Source of the DNA: Chrysophaeum taylorii
Taxonomy: Eukaryota; Sar; Pelagophyceae; Pelagomonadales; Pelagomonadaceae
Assembly: GCA_029834535.1 (NCBI GenBank)
Contig: JAQMWT010000685.1
Span: 62,001 to 126,000 of the forward strand
Length of the DNA stretch: 64,000 bases
Reading direction: 5' to 3'
The notes under the pieces are model-generated. The model was given only the letters and a program-made list of their open reading frames with translations, searched no databases and was not told where the DNA came from. Every line of letters starts with the position of its first letter. Position 1 is the first letter of the stretch. This document shows, piece by piece, positions 22,486-33,406 of the stretch. The position numbers were made by a program, and so were the translations under genes.

Positions 22486-23315
22486 GGCTTGGCGACAGCC
22501 GCCGCATCCGGGGGGGAGGGAGGGGGGGCGCGAGAACACGAAAAGAACGCCCCCCCAGCACGAAAGCACAGCGCTGGAGGGATCGCCCCCACCCCCCCTC
22601 TAGGACGACGGGCACCGCAGCACCTGAGTGGCTCTTCAATGTAGGCTACAGTTTGGCAGGGAAATTGGGTTTCGAGGGGTGTTTGGCGACGCTGAATGGG
22701 TCGCAAGGAATGTGGCGGCCTCATGGTAGAATGTGGCGTCTCCGAGTTCCATGAGGTAGTCGCGGAGGTTCTCCTCGGGAGCTGGGCTCTCATCCTCCAC
22801 CTCATCGAGGGCGGGCTCGTCAACGGAGTCTGGCTCGTTGACATCGCCATGTTCGCGGGGGGCGGTTCAATGTCGTCATCATCGCCGTCTTGAGGACAGG
22901 ACGCGTGCAATATCCCGACAAGTTTTACGGCTCGGAGTCGCGCGTATGGCTAAGCCATAGTGATTTTCCTGCAGCCGCGCCTCCTCTGGTCCGATTCTTT
23001 TAACGCCTATGCTCGCGAAGAGCGCGAGGCTAGCAGAGGCGCTCCCTCCCGGCCGAGTCGCCGGCACCCAGTCCGTGGCCGTCCGTAGTTCTATAGCTCT
23101 GCTGACCACCTGGGCGCTCGGCAAGCAGTCGAGGCCTCTTCTAGAGTGCGTGCGCGGTGGTCAGACACCCCCCTAGCACGAAACTTTCGTGCTGGGAGGT
23201 CGCAGACTCCCCCCCGGAAACAAAACTTTGGCGCTGGGGGGTGGCGCCCCCCCCCCCAGCAAAACGTTGTTCTCGCGAACGCCCCCCTCCCCCCGGATGC
23301 GGTTGTCGCCAAGCC
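22486..23315. mobile_element. Inverted-repeat element of about 830 bp (MITE-like)
   Basis: The left end GGCTTGGCGACA..CCGCATCCGGGGGG (from 22,486) is matched in reverse complement at the right end (to 23,315), and similarity continues irregularly for about 50-100 bp inward. The arms carry G/C-run units with an AGCACGAAA/TTTCGTGCT core; at 23,176-23,198 two such cores form a near-perfect hairpin. No convincing flanking target duplication was seen. Inside, the minus strand at 22,636-22,850 reads as an acidic peptide (DVNEPDSVDEPALDEVEDE... LRDYLMELGDATFYHEAATF) ending in a stop but lacking a start, perhaps a captured coding remnant. No transposase is visible. Confidence 0.5.
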
Positions 23316-24502
23316 CAGTGAGGCACAGAGTGATTCACGATAATGATGTCGGGCTGCTCATGCGTACACGGTCGGGGCCGTGGCGGCGACTACCGAGGAA
23401 ATGATGGAGAGGGAGAATCGTGGTCCTCAACTCTTTTTCGGTGTTTTTCACAATGCGAATGCGGCACGATTAACTAGCCAATGGGACAGAGTGCAATAAC
23501 AGAAGCCCCGCTTGCGCTGCTCAGACACGGCCGCTCAGGTTCGTCAAAAGCGTCTCTCATCTTGATAAGTTCGTCATTCACGACATGGCTCGCGCTTTAC
23601 CGGAGCACTGCCCTGATTTTTAAAAGGGACGCTACCCTTATTTTGAGATCCCCTTCGTGTTGTTCGCTTGCGACAACCCCACTCGAAATCAAAAAATACC
23701 GCGGTTTGTCACTCTTTATCATCGTCGAACGTGCACATGGCCATTTACTATAAGAGCAGCTTAAAGCGGTGCACGTCCTAATTGGTCTTCAACGATTCAT
23801 CTTCATAATCTTTTCCGAGATCAACGACGAACTTCGCCATGTTCTTTCGGCTAGTCGAACTCAATGCGCCGTGTACAGCCAACAAGCATCAGGCGTCATT
23901 CGTAATCCAAACGTCTTTTTGCATCCCTCGCACTTCCAGCCGTTCATATTGACAATAGTGTTCGCCTTCTTTTCTATTGGTAGCGCGAACTTTTCCTACG
24001 ACGTGGGGTCCTTTAAGTGGCGAACATCGAGCAACAGATGACGCAAAATGACGTTGCGAATTGTATTTCACGCGTCATTTTTGTTTTTAAGGTTCCAACG
24101 ACGAAGGAAGCAAACCGACACCGGTCAAAGGAAGACCTACCTTCATGCACTAAACACCCGCCCCCCCCCCCTCTTAGCAGTCGACCTTTTTAAAACCTAC
24201 CTTCATGCGCTAAACACCCCCCCCCCCCCTAGCAGTCGACCTTTTAACGACCTACAAGGGTAAAGCACACAGAAAACTAGTTGGAGAATGAGGGTTTCTC
24301 GTTCAGTGTTGAAAGCTCGATGCTAGGGGTAAATTTTAAGTTCAATCTACTGACTGTACTCTAATAAGTACTCTTGAAGTAGGAGAAAAAAAGAATACGA
24401 AGAAAAGGAAACTTATCCCGCTCGCCGAATCGTGGGAATTAGACCAAGTCCCATTCTGCGCGCGCGCCAAGATATGTTTAGACACAGCTTCTGCGGCCTC
24501 CT
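23316..24502. repeat. Unassigned stretch with two GTCGAC-core repeat copies
   Basis: Between 24,128 and 24,250 two copies of a unit with the order ACCTACCTTCATGC, TAAACACCC, a long C run, CTTAGCAGTCGACC lie in tandem. The same family occurs in the opposite orientation at 39,970-40,265. At 23,930-23,970 the minus strand reads NGWKCEGCKKTFGLRMT, a zinc-finger-like scrap with no open gene around it. Nothing else could be supported. Confidence 0.5.
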
Positions 24503-27500
24503 TGTGAGGAAGCTATGACACTTACCCCTGCACCACGTATCCAGTATCCATACGTCTTTCTCTTATCGCTAGTCTAACGCCTCATTCCATTCGTAACATG
24601 GTAGCAGCTGTCGTCCGTCGCGGTCGAACGACTGCTTGACTTCACGGATAACGGCGACTCCTCCTCGGCTTCAGTTCATTGCTACGTGTTCGGTTCGTTA
24701 TCGTTTATCATGTCCTCGATCGAAATTAAGGATAGCAAGCTTTCGCAAAAACTCGATGCCTTCAGTGGTGAGCGACATCTTTTTCACCAATGGACCCGGC
24801 GCCTGGAAAACATGGTCATTTCAACCGGTGATCGCATTATCTTGACCACTGACACTTGGACTAGCATTTCCGCCTCTGGCTGCTCTGAAGAAGAATTTGG
24901 TCTCAAGCAGCAACGCTGGTACAGTGCACTCTTCACGGCGCTACCAATGCATGATACTGATCGTGCGGATATCCGTGAAAACCGCGATATGAACTTCACG
25001 CGGCTTTACAAGCGCATTACGGATGTTCACATGGGTCATGGAGATCGTGTCGCTCAGTCTGCAATTGCTTCACTGCATTCCTTGGTGTGCAACAACATCG
25101 ATGAACTTGAGTCTTTTCTTAACAAGCTCATCACTGGTGTTCAAGTTGCTCGGCATCATCAAGATTTCCCTGACACACATGCACTGCAATTGCTTCAGAC
25201 GAAAATCCCCGACTCGCTCTTGTCTAAGGATCTCGTTGCACTTGATCCTAAACTGCGCACATATGATGGTTTGGTTGATCGCCTCCACAGTAAAGTTTTT
25301 GATTATCTTCAGACCAAGTCTGCGCATGTCCATGCTACGTTCCGTGAAAGTCCCCGTCATCGTGAACGTTCCAACTTTTACGGTCGTCCCAACCATCCTT
25401 CTGATAAGTACTTTCACCGCTTCAATGCTTTGCGCTCTCAACAACGTTCTAGCCCTCGCCCACCTTTCGATCATCATTCCGTAACCCACCTTCATCTTCA
25501 CGTGGTTTCCATCGCAAGCGCCCACGCCATACTGATCTTTGTCACTTTTGTGGTATTCCTGGCCATCACCAGAAAGATTGTCATAAGCGCCAGCGCTATT
25601 TGCTCTCACAAGCCACCGCCCGCCCTCGGCATCAACACCAATACCCACGTCGGTCCAATTCCCAATACCCACCTCGGTCCAATCCCCAATACCCACCTAG
25701 GCCCCATCCACCCTTCTACCAAAACTACCTTTCCGCCCCCATTCCACTCTTGCCTCCATCTCAATCCTCTCCGCCGCTCCTTGCGTTGCCACCCTCCACC
25801 ACACCCTCTGTCCCGCCTTCCACCGCTGTCACCCTTCCTGACCCATCCCTTTCTGCACCCACCTACCCGTCTTTCAATTTCCATCTTCTCTCCATATCTC
25901 CCTCCATTCACCAAGTCCTTTCCTCCACCAATGCCCTTACCGCTTTGCTCACCGCTCGTGAGCGCGACTACCTTCACAGCACCAACCTTCGTCTCGTTGT
26001 CTATGATACCGGCGCCAACGTCAACCTTTTTAACTCTGCCACTGGTTTCACTGACCTTGACAATACTCAGCATCACTCCATCACTTCTGCACTCGGCACT
26101 GGCTTGGTTTCTGGTTCCGGCACTGCCCAATTAACGTTTCCTTCAATTGGTCCTCTTGACAATCGTGGTCTTCCTTCTCCTGCACCCACTCTTTCCCCCC
26201 CTCATGGTATCCATGTCGCGTTCCCGCACACCCTTATCTCTCCTGGCCTTGGTGACAAACGGATTCTTTCGGATCATGCCCTTGAGCAAGTTGGTTACGA
26301 TTGCCACACCATTCAGGCCGTTGGCCCTGCTCATCCGCAACGTATTTTACGTCACCGCCAAACGCATCACGTTATTCCCCTGCTTCGTCGCTGTGGTCTT
26401 CTTTTGATCGTCTGTTGGATCGGCAATACGACCGCTGCGCCCTACGCGGACTACGTTTCACCTTTTGTGGCATTTTCTTCTTGCCCCCGTGTCCATGACC
26501 CTTGTGCGTTTCCCGCTGTGTCTCAACGCACTCAACTTACCTTCGACCTTTGGCATGCTCGTCTTGGTCATTATAGTCCTCCCTATCTTCGGCGTTTGTC
26601 TTCTCTTGCTGTTGGCGCACCGTTTTTCCCGAGCTCCGCGTCGCTTTCTTTTTGTCCTGCTTGTGCTCTCGGTAAAATGCATGCTGCGCATGTTGGCCAA
26701 CGTAAAACTCATGCTTTCGCTTCCACTTCGCCTCCTTCCTCCGAGCCTTTGTCTCGTCCACGTGCCGTTGCGCCCTACCTTATTATCCACGCCGATCTCA
26801 TGTTTGCCGGCGTCCCATCCTTCATATATCAAGATCGCGCGATCCTCACGTTTGTCGATGATCATACGCGCCGCCGCACGCGTTACTTTGCTCCACGACA
26901 CGATGCCCTTACGAACGCTCGTCAACTCGAACTTTTTCTGTCTACCGTGGTTCGCCCATTTGGATATCGCATTGCCTCATCTACACCGATCGTGACCGCT
27001 CTCTTATGGGCCAATTCGAAACCTTCTGTCTGGGCAACAATATCGCGCTTAAGCGTGCTCCGGCAGCTCAGTCCAAAACTTCACAGGCGCACGCTCTTTC
27101 CGGTGTTGTGGAACGCTCTCATCGCGCAACCGCTGATATTACTCGCACTCTTTTGGTACATGCGCACCGTCCACCTGATTTTTGGCGTTGGGCCATGGAA
27201 ACGGCTGACTTCATCTCTGAGCGTATGCCAAATGCCTCTAATCCTGGATATATGACGCCATATGAAATGCTAAATGAAACTCTCCCGCGTGTCGATTTTC
27301 TTCGTGTTTGGGGCTGTCCTGCTGCCATTCTTACTGGCGACAAATGGCCTACCAAAGCTATAACCGGCATCTTCATTGGGTATCCCTCTGCAGGCCCTGG
27401 ATATCGCATATTGCTTCAACGCCCCACAGGTCCTGTCATCCACACCTCGATTGATGTTGTTTTTGACGAAAATTTCGCTCTGCGTAAGTCACTGTCTTCT

Positions 27501-30224
27501 CAACCCCTTCCTCCGTCTCTAGTGGATTCTCGTTTTCCTGACTTATTTTATTACGACCCTCGTTTAACTTCGGCCGTGGCCCCCATGTCTTCTGTTTTTG
27601 ATGCTCCGGAGCCGGCCTTATCGGGACTGATCACCCCTGAAACAACTCAACCGTCACTGAATACACTGTCACCAGACAATACGAAACGTGCACCATTACG
27701 TCGCGCCAGACGGGGCCGACCGCGCAAAGTCGACCAACGCGCGTTACAACAACCAACAAACTGTTTTACGGGCGATTCTGTTACCTCCTGTCACGATGTT
27801 GATTCTGTTTCCTCTGTCGCTTCTGTTTCCTCCTGTAACTCTTTGTATGTCTCTTCTGTTAGCTTTCGTTTGTTAGTTCATTATGTCTTCCTTCCCCTTT
27901 GTTTAGCTAACACCCTTGTTGATCCCCATGCACACGTTTATTACTCTGCTTCCGAAGAAAGGTCTCAGTATTCAGACCTTGACGAAACTACTATTACTTC
28001 CACCCATTTACGTGAAGCTTTAGCTCCGACCAATCCTGAGCGTCCTGGCTGGTTGCAAGCCATCGCTAAAGAATACAGCTCTCTTGGTCAGCTTGGTTGC
28101 TGGGATGTGATTCGCCTTCCTTCGACTTTTTCTAGCAACATTTGTACCCTCAAGTGGATCCTCCGCAAGAAGTATGACTCTGGCCGCTTCAAATCGTACA
28201 AGGCTCGCCTCGTCGTCCGGGGTTACACCCAGGTTCACGGCATTGATTATCATGACACCTACTCACCGGTTGCCAACATCGTCACTATCCGTTTCTTTCT
28301 AACCTTTGTCGCTGTTCATGACTGGGATTTGCACAAGTTGGATGTCAGCTCCGCTTTTATTCAAGCTCCCATTGATGAAGACATCTATGTCTGGCCACCC
28401 GAAGGCTATGCTCCTCGCCAACCCACCGATGGTTCGAAAATCGTTTACAAGCTCCGTCGCTCTTGGTATGGTTGCAAACAAGCTTGTCGCAATTGGTGGC
28501 TTTATTTGGAACGCTTCCTTCTCAATGATTGTGGCTTCGTCCGCGGATCTGGTGGCACTTGCCATTACAAGCTCGTGCTCAATTCTACCGTCGTTCTCCG
28601 TCTCGTTTTGGTCGTTGATGATCTTCTTGTGGCGCACCCTCGTCATTGCATTGGCCATTACCAAGCCTTTTTCCTCCGTTTCCGCGCTTTCACTGACGTC
28701 AATGAACTTGATCTCACCTCTTACGTTGGTCTTCGCACTACGCGTGATCGCCCCAGGAGAACCCTCACTCTTGACCAATCCCATGCTATCCGTGAAATCC
28801 TTACCGAACATCGAACATCAACAGTAAACCCGAACTCACTCCCGCTCCCAAAGGTCTTCATCTTTCTGCGGCTGATTGTCCTACTCCTGGTTCTCCAGAT
28901 CACATTTTCATGGCACGCATCCCTTTTCGCCGTGTTGTTGGCTGTGTCCTCTTCATCTCCATCATGACTCGCCCTGATATCACTTGGTCCGTCAATCAGT
29001 GTGCGCGTTTTTCCCACAATCCTGGTAAACCCCACTGGCACGCTTTATCCCACACTCTGCGTTATCTCAACTGTTCTCAGGATCTTGCCCTTATTCTTGG
29101 TCGCGATTCTACCCTTCGTCTCTCTGGTTATTCCGACTCCAGCTGGGCCGACGACCCTGATGACCGCCACTCTACAACTGGTTTTTGTTTTCTCCTTGCC
29201 GGCTCCATGATAGCCTACTGCTCCCGCTCGCAGTACTTACTTGCTCGCTCTTCTTTTGAAGCTGAATTGCTCGCTCTTTACCCTTACCCTGATCGCCGAC
29301 TGCGGTTGCGATGGAGGACGGTGCCTCAAGAATCCTGAGCCTTGCGAGGGCATCCGCCCTTCCGGCGTAGGTTGGCACCTATTCGCCTCCCGGGCGGGCC
29401 GGTTGGCAGCCGGAACGTTCGCAGTGGGACGGGGTATGGCCGGGGGGCGAAGACGGAAGGTTATCGACGAGTTGGTTGTCAGTCACATCGCGGTCTCCTC
29501 GTCGCATGGCGACAAGCTTGATGGTCACTCTCCGCCGACCGACCTTTCGGCGCTCCTCGTCTACAGGCCCGTGATTCCGGACTGGCACCTGTCGGTCCGG
29601 CCTGGCTCCCATGCTCGGGAGAGGTCTGAAGTTAGTTAGTTAGCTTACGCTGCTACTGCTGAGCTCTCTTGGCTTCTCAAACTTTTTGATGACTTTGATC
29701 TCCCTCGTCACGCGGTCCCAATGTATGTTGATAATAGCACCACCGTCACCCAAGTCCGTCTCCAACGTCTCACACGGCGCACCCGCCATATTGATATTCG
29801 CTTTTACAGTACCGCCGAATATCATCGCAACCACATCATTGATCTCAAACACATACCCCGCCTTCACAATCTTAGCGACATTTTCACCCGCAGTACGGAA
29901 GCTCCTTCCTTCCTTCCGGCTTCGTGCTCTTTACCTCACTTCGTGATCTTCGCCCTGATCTCTGTTGTTTTTCTTTCTTGCCACAATGCCTCTATGACGT
30001 CTTCCTCAAAGCTTCTCCTCTGTGAGCGTCTTACTTACCCCTTTTTCCTTTTCTTTCCTTTCCAGCACCTGCGTGGTGAGGACCTCACTTATTCCTTTTT
30101 CCTTTTCTTTCTTTTCCAGCACCAGCTGTGTGAGGAAGCTATGACACTTACCCCTGCACCACGTATCCAGCATCCATACGTCTTTCTCTTATCGCTTGTC
30201 TAACGCTTCATTCCATTCGTAACA
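24503..30224 (+). mobile_element. Ty1/copia-type LTR retrotransposon, broken
   Basis: Matching 96-bp terminal repeats (TG..CA) lie at 24,503-24,598 and 30,129-30,224 and differ at three positions. A primer-binding site of the initiator-Met type (TGGTAGCAG) follows the left repeat. Flanking 5-mers CTCCT and CCCCT may be an aged target duplication. Between the repeats, in plus orientation, lie gag with a CCHC knuckle, protease, integrase, reverse transcriptase and RNase H, the Copia order. The coding part carries several breaks and a non-LTR insertion, so it is a fossil. The close match of the repeats suggests a fairly recent arrival. Base composition is clearly AT-richer than neighbouring host genes. 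Confidence 0.92.
29282..29647 (+). mobile_element. Non-LTR retroposon insert with GTTA-repeat tail inside the Copia element
   Basis: About 365 bp of GC-rich sequence interrupts the RNase H part of the Copia element. It ends in GAAGTTAGTTAGTTAG, the same 3' tail found at 30,487-30,521. A 3' short-repeat tail is typical of LINE or SINE retroposons. No A/B box of a tRNA-derived SINE and no protein domain was recognised, so it may be a 5'-truncated LINE 3' end. The insertion post-dates the Copia element. Confidence 0.6.
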
Positions 30225-30474
30225 CCCCTAATACCAATTAGGATTTCGTCGCTCTGGGAATTGACTTGACGCCAACTTTTTGTACTCGCCATCACAACGT
30301 ACGAGGGTTGGATTTCAGCAAGAGAAACTCCAGTATCCTTGGGAGGATCCCATGATCCACGCACCTCACTCGCGCGACTCGCAGATACAAAAAACGGCCA
30401 GCCAGATATTTATGACTCGCGCGCTCCATCAGTCGTCGCTTAGATGATGATCATAAAACGGTATGACCATCTGT

Positions 30475-30533
30475 GGATCTGATGAGAGCCGAAGTTAGTT
30501 AGTTAGCTAGTTAGTTAGTTAGGATCTGATGAG
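30475..30533. mobile_element. 35-bp truncated retroposon tail with 12-bp target duplication
   Basis: GGATCTGATGAG at 30,475-30,486 is repeated exactly at 30,522-30,533. Between the copies lie 35 bp: AGCC, then GAAGTTAGTTAGTTAGC and further TTAG units. This is the signature of an extremely 5'-truncated non-LTR insertion. The last three inserted bases (30,519-30,521) form the stop codon of the minus-strand sulfotransferase gene. Confidence 0.85.
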
Positions 30534-31319
30534 GCCTCGTGATCGGTTTTCGAGGTAGACAGACCACATCTCTATATCTTTGGCGTAGCGCGCCTCGAAA
30601 ATATGACGTACATCTTCGTCGAGAGTGTCGTAGGCGAAGGCGCACTCTGGGTTGCACTCAGTCTCGTGCCCACGCGACGCGACAGGCCTGTTTACAACGG
30701 TGAGCGTCGTATTGGGGCCGTGGAAGCCGCGGCTTCGCAGCAACCTCGTAAAATGGTCCTGCATCTCGTCGAAGGCGAGGGCGTTGTCGCAGTAGTCGAG
30801 GTAGGCCCGTTGCGGAAGGAGGTGACAGTCGTTGGCGTCGACCGGACCGCTGAGAACGTCTCTCATCCACGCGTTGAAAACACGCGCGTCGCACCACATC
30901 GTGGCGTCTTTTGTGCACGTGCGATAGCGGAATTCAGACTGAACGCGGTCGAATGGCTGCCGGACGACGCAAAATGATTCGAGTTTGGTCGACTGTGGCG
31001 TGTGCCACTTGTTGCAGCGGAACTGGCCGCGGCGTTTGTCGCCCGTTAGTGACTTGTCGTACTTGCCCCACTCAAAGCCGTGGGCTTTGCCCCAGCGCTC
31101 GATCGCTTTGCCCCCCGTCTTGGGGATGTGGATAAACTGCAACTGGACCCTCCCCGTCGCGTTCGTATTGCCGGGAGCGAAGACGTCCCAGGCGCTCTCA
31201 TTGGCCTCCTCCCACCACAAAGACGCCACGAGGGCTGTCGTGCCCAAGATAACGCCGACGACGACGAGGCATCCGACGGCCAGATGCTTGCGCGCTCGCG
31301 CCTTGGCGCCACTCTCCAT
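30519..31319 (-). CDS. Type II membrane sulfotransferase-like protein
   Basis: 266 residues from ATG 31,319. Residues 13-35 form a single TM anchor after a basic cytosolic tail, as in Golgi carbohydrate sulfotransferases. FIHIPKTGGKAIE contains the 5'-phosphosulfate loop (KTGG, 67-70), and VVRQPFDRVQSEFRYR is the 3'-phosphate motif of PAPS-binding enzymes. An N-glycosylation site (NAT) follows the anchor. The family transfers sulfate from PAPS to glycans in the Golgi; the acceptor here is unknown. The stop codon comes from a retroposon tail: without the insertion the frame would run seven residues further to a TGA at 30,451-30,453. The loss is at the extreme C-terminus and the core looks intact. 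Confidence 0.82.
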   Translation of the reverse strand: MESGAKARARKHLAVGCLVVVGVILGTTALVASLWWEEANESAWDVFAPGNTNATGRVQLQFIHIPKTGGKAIERWGKAHGFEWGKYDKSLTGDKRRGQFRCNKWHTPQSTKLESFCVVRQPFDRVQSEFRYRTCTKDATMWCDARVFNAWMRDVLSGPVDANDCHLLPQRAYLDYCDNALAFDEMQDHFTRLLRSRGFHGPNTTLTVVNRPVASRGHETECNPECAFAYDTLDEDVRHIFEARYAKDIEMWSVYLENRSRGLIRS

Positions 31320-31739
31320 AGGTCTTACGCGTGGTGAAGATGACACCCCATCCACAATCGAATCGTGCTTCAAGTTGACGTGTGCCTAGGAAAAGAACAA
31401 ATTTTCAACCAAAGTTTTCCAGAATTCTTCGCCGCTAGACTTGGCGACCGCTCTGCCGACCCCCCCTTAAACCTTATTAACGACGGACGCCGCGCCCTCC
31501 AGGACGTCACATTCCGTCGCACGCACGACCAGCGAGAGGACGGGTGCGCCAAGCGGGCTGGCCTCTTCCCTCTTCGCCTGCCCCCCGGCTTGGCGGCGAA
31601 TCCGCGCCAAATATTATTACGTTAGCCCTCTCCGCGTGCTTGCCCTGCCCCTGATGAAGGTCCCTCCGCCTACCCGCACCGAATCCCCCCCTCGTCCCAC
31701 ATTTAGCAGTCGGCGACAACAGGGACCGTTAGATGACTT
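31320..31739. other. Intergenic stretch between two minus-strand genes
   Basis: This holds the promoter of the sulfotransferase gene and the 3' flank of phosphomevalonate kinase. It has C-run segments resembling the GTCGAC-core repeat family (31,449-31,470 and 31,686-31,715, the latter with TTTAGCAGTCGGCGA). No gene seen. Confidence 0.45.
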
Positions 31740-32801
31740 TTAGTAGTAGCAGCCCACGCTGGCCTCTCGCACGATGGCGGCGAGCATGGCGTCGGTTTTT
31801 GCCTGCGTGCACGGCGCGTGAAGAACGTCCGGGCGTCGATCGAGACGAGAGTACCTTCCGATCCGGCTCGTTCACCACGACGAAATCCCAGCCTTGGTAG
31901 CCGTCGAGGCCGCACTCGGACTCTGCATCGTCGATCCCCTCAACGAAGTGCCAGCCGCGCGCGCCGCGCGTCTCGTCTGACCTGAGGGAGGCCGCGTAAC
32001 GACTTCTCAGCAACAGCAGCAGCAGCATGGCGCTGGGGGTGCACGCGACGACTCGCACGGATATTACGGTCGGCACGCGCCTGCGCGTCTTGCTGGGTTG
32101 ATTGTGTCGCCGAGCGACGTACTCTTTGAAGAACGCGACGTCGGTTGCTCGCCGCGCGTCGGATACGATGAGGATCGGCGCGCGCGCCGCGGCGAGCACG
32201 AGCCTAGCGGCCGCGCTCAGGTTGAAGACGGCATTGCGACGCACGACGCGAAGTATCCAGGGTCGGCGGTCCGCCTGGAGGGTGACTGCGAGCGATATCT
32301 TCTTCTTCGGCGCACCGTTCTTCACCCCAACTGATCATGTCGCGGCGGTAGCTGGACGGTGATCAGTCCACGAGCGTACCCGAGGCGTACCGTTCCTTGT
32401 AGTCGGTAGCCGCCTGCGGGATGTGACCATCTCCGGCGTCGCGTAACTCACTAGAAGCTCGCCGTAGTCGAGGCCGTGCTCCGAGGCGTAAGCGTCTGCG
32501 CGACCGAAATGGCGCCCACACAAGCGTATATCTCACGCTTGAGCGGTCCGGAGAGGCGACCGATCTCGGCGAGACCATGGGCGAAGCGCGCGAGGAGAGC
32601 GTCCGAACAAAAGTCTTTGCCGCCTGGATTGGATTGGTGCTGCTTATGACGAACGCAGCGCACCATACTCTTTCGCTTCCCGGAAAACACGATAACGACG
32701 CGCACCGGTCGTTGGCGGCGTCGTCGTCGTATGAGCAGGAAGTAGCTGACGACCGCCGCCAGGCTCGTCGCGGCGACGCTTAAGCTCACGACGACGCGCA
32801 T
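31740..32801 (-). CDS. PMVK: Animal-type phosphomevalonate kinase, ten exons
   Basis: Minus-strand exons: 32801-32669, 32623-32537, 32495-32452, 32413-32391, 32351-32316, 32274-32245, 32203-32123, 32080-32045, 31981-31855 and 31802-31740. The nine GT..AG introns are 38-63 bp and the protein is 219 residues. Splicing restores the family blocks in order: FSGKRKSGKDF (P-loop, split by intron 1), RLSGPLK, EHGLDYGELL, DYKERYRRDMISWGEE, DPGYF, LIVSDARRATDV, SVRVVA, RGWHFVEGIDDAESECGLDG and WDFVVVNE. These follow human PMVK almost position by position. The enzyme turns 5-phosphomevalonate plus ATP into 5-diphosphomevalonate. Unlike human PMVK, residues 1-32 form a hydrophobic segment followed by a run of Arg, a likely membrane anchor or targeting signal. 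Plants and fungi use an unrelated GHMP enzyme (ERG8), so this type is notable in an alga-like genome. Confidence 0.88.
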
Positions 32802-32865
32802 CGATTTGTAACCCTTTCTTAAAGGGTTATTTATTATTGTTACACTTTCTTCTGAACAACGGCCG

Positions 32866-33199
32866 ATGGCGTTCACCGATCTGGTGTTCACCTCAGAGGG
32901 AGTGCGTGTGCTCCCATTCGTGCGTCGCCACAAGCCACCGCTCAGGTCGTCAAGATGTCGCTCGTGGGGGGCGTTCTGTTCATCTTGTTCGTGCTCTTCG
33001 GCCCAGCGCCAGTCGACGAGCGCAAGTGAGTCAGTCGTCGTCGAAATGAATACTGTTCTTGTTGTCGCTGCTTGTTCCGCGTCGTGGAGGACTGGTGCGC
33101 AGGCTTGAGCTCGACCGCGAGTGGGCGCGCCATAACGCGCGCGGGACATTCTTCCACCAGCTCTCTTCCCAGCTGTCTTCCAAGCACAAGAGTGCATGA
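32866..33199 (+). CDS. Small predicted membrane protein, three exons
   Basis: Exons 32866-32883, 32946-33025 and 33103-33199 (introns 62 and 77 bp, GT..AG) give 64 residues. The reading is MAFTDLVVKMSLVGGVLFI, a hydrophobic segment through FVLFGPAP, then a charged tail (DERKLELDREWARHNARG) and a Ser/Lys end. The single TM near the N-terminus and basic-acidic tail suggest a small organelle or ER membrane protein. No family recognised. Support is the clean splice sites, the coherent joined frame and the start only 64 bp from the divergent PMVK start. Exon 1 is only 18 bp, so the start could instead be the ATG at 32,955 in exon 2. Confidence 0.5.
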
Positions 33200-33406
33200 C
33201 GCACGCTCTGGAGAGGAGTCAAAGGCGACGACGCCACGACCCTCACGTTAATGAAGTGGAGGGAGATGTCGCCGGCATGTACGGAGCGTCACCTCCCTGG
33301 TGAAAGAATGAATGAAAGAAAAACTATGGTAGAGGCTGATAGATTCCCCCCTTCTTTCTTTCTTTCTTTCAGGTGGGGAGTTTTGAGCACCGCGTCAAGT
33401 TTCGCG

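Noticed and set aside
30487-30521. TTAG repeats read as telomere sequence
   Set aside because: They are flanked by a perfect 12-bp direct repeat and share a 3' end with the insert at 29.3 kb, so a retroposon tail explains them better.
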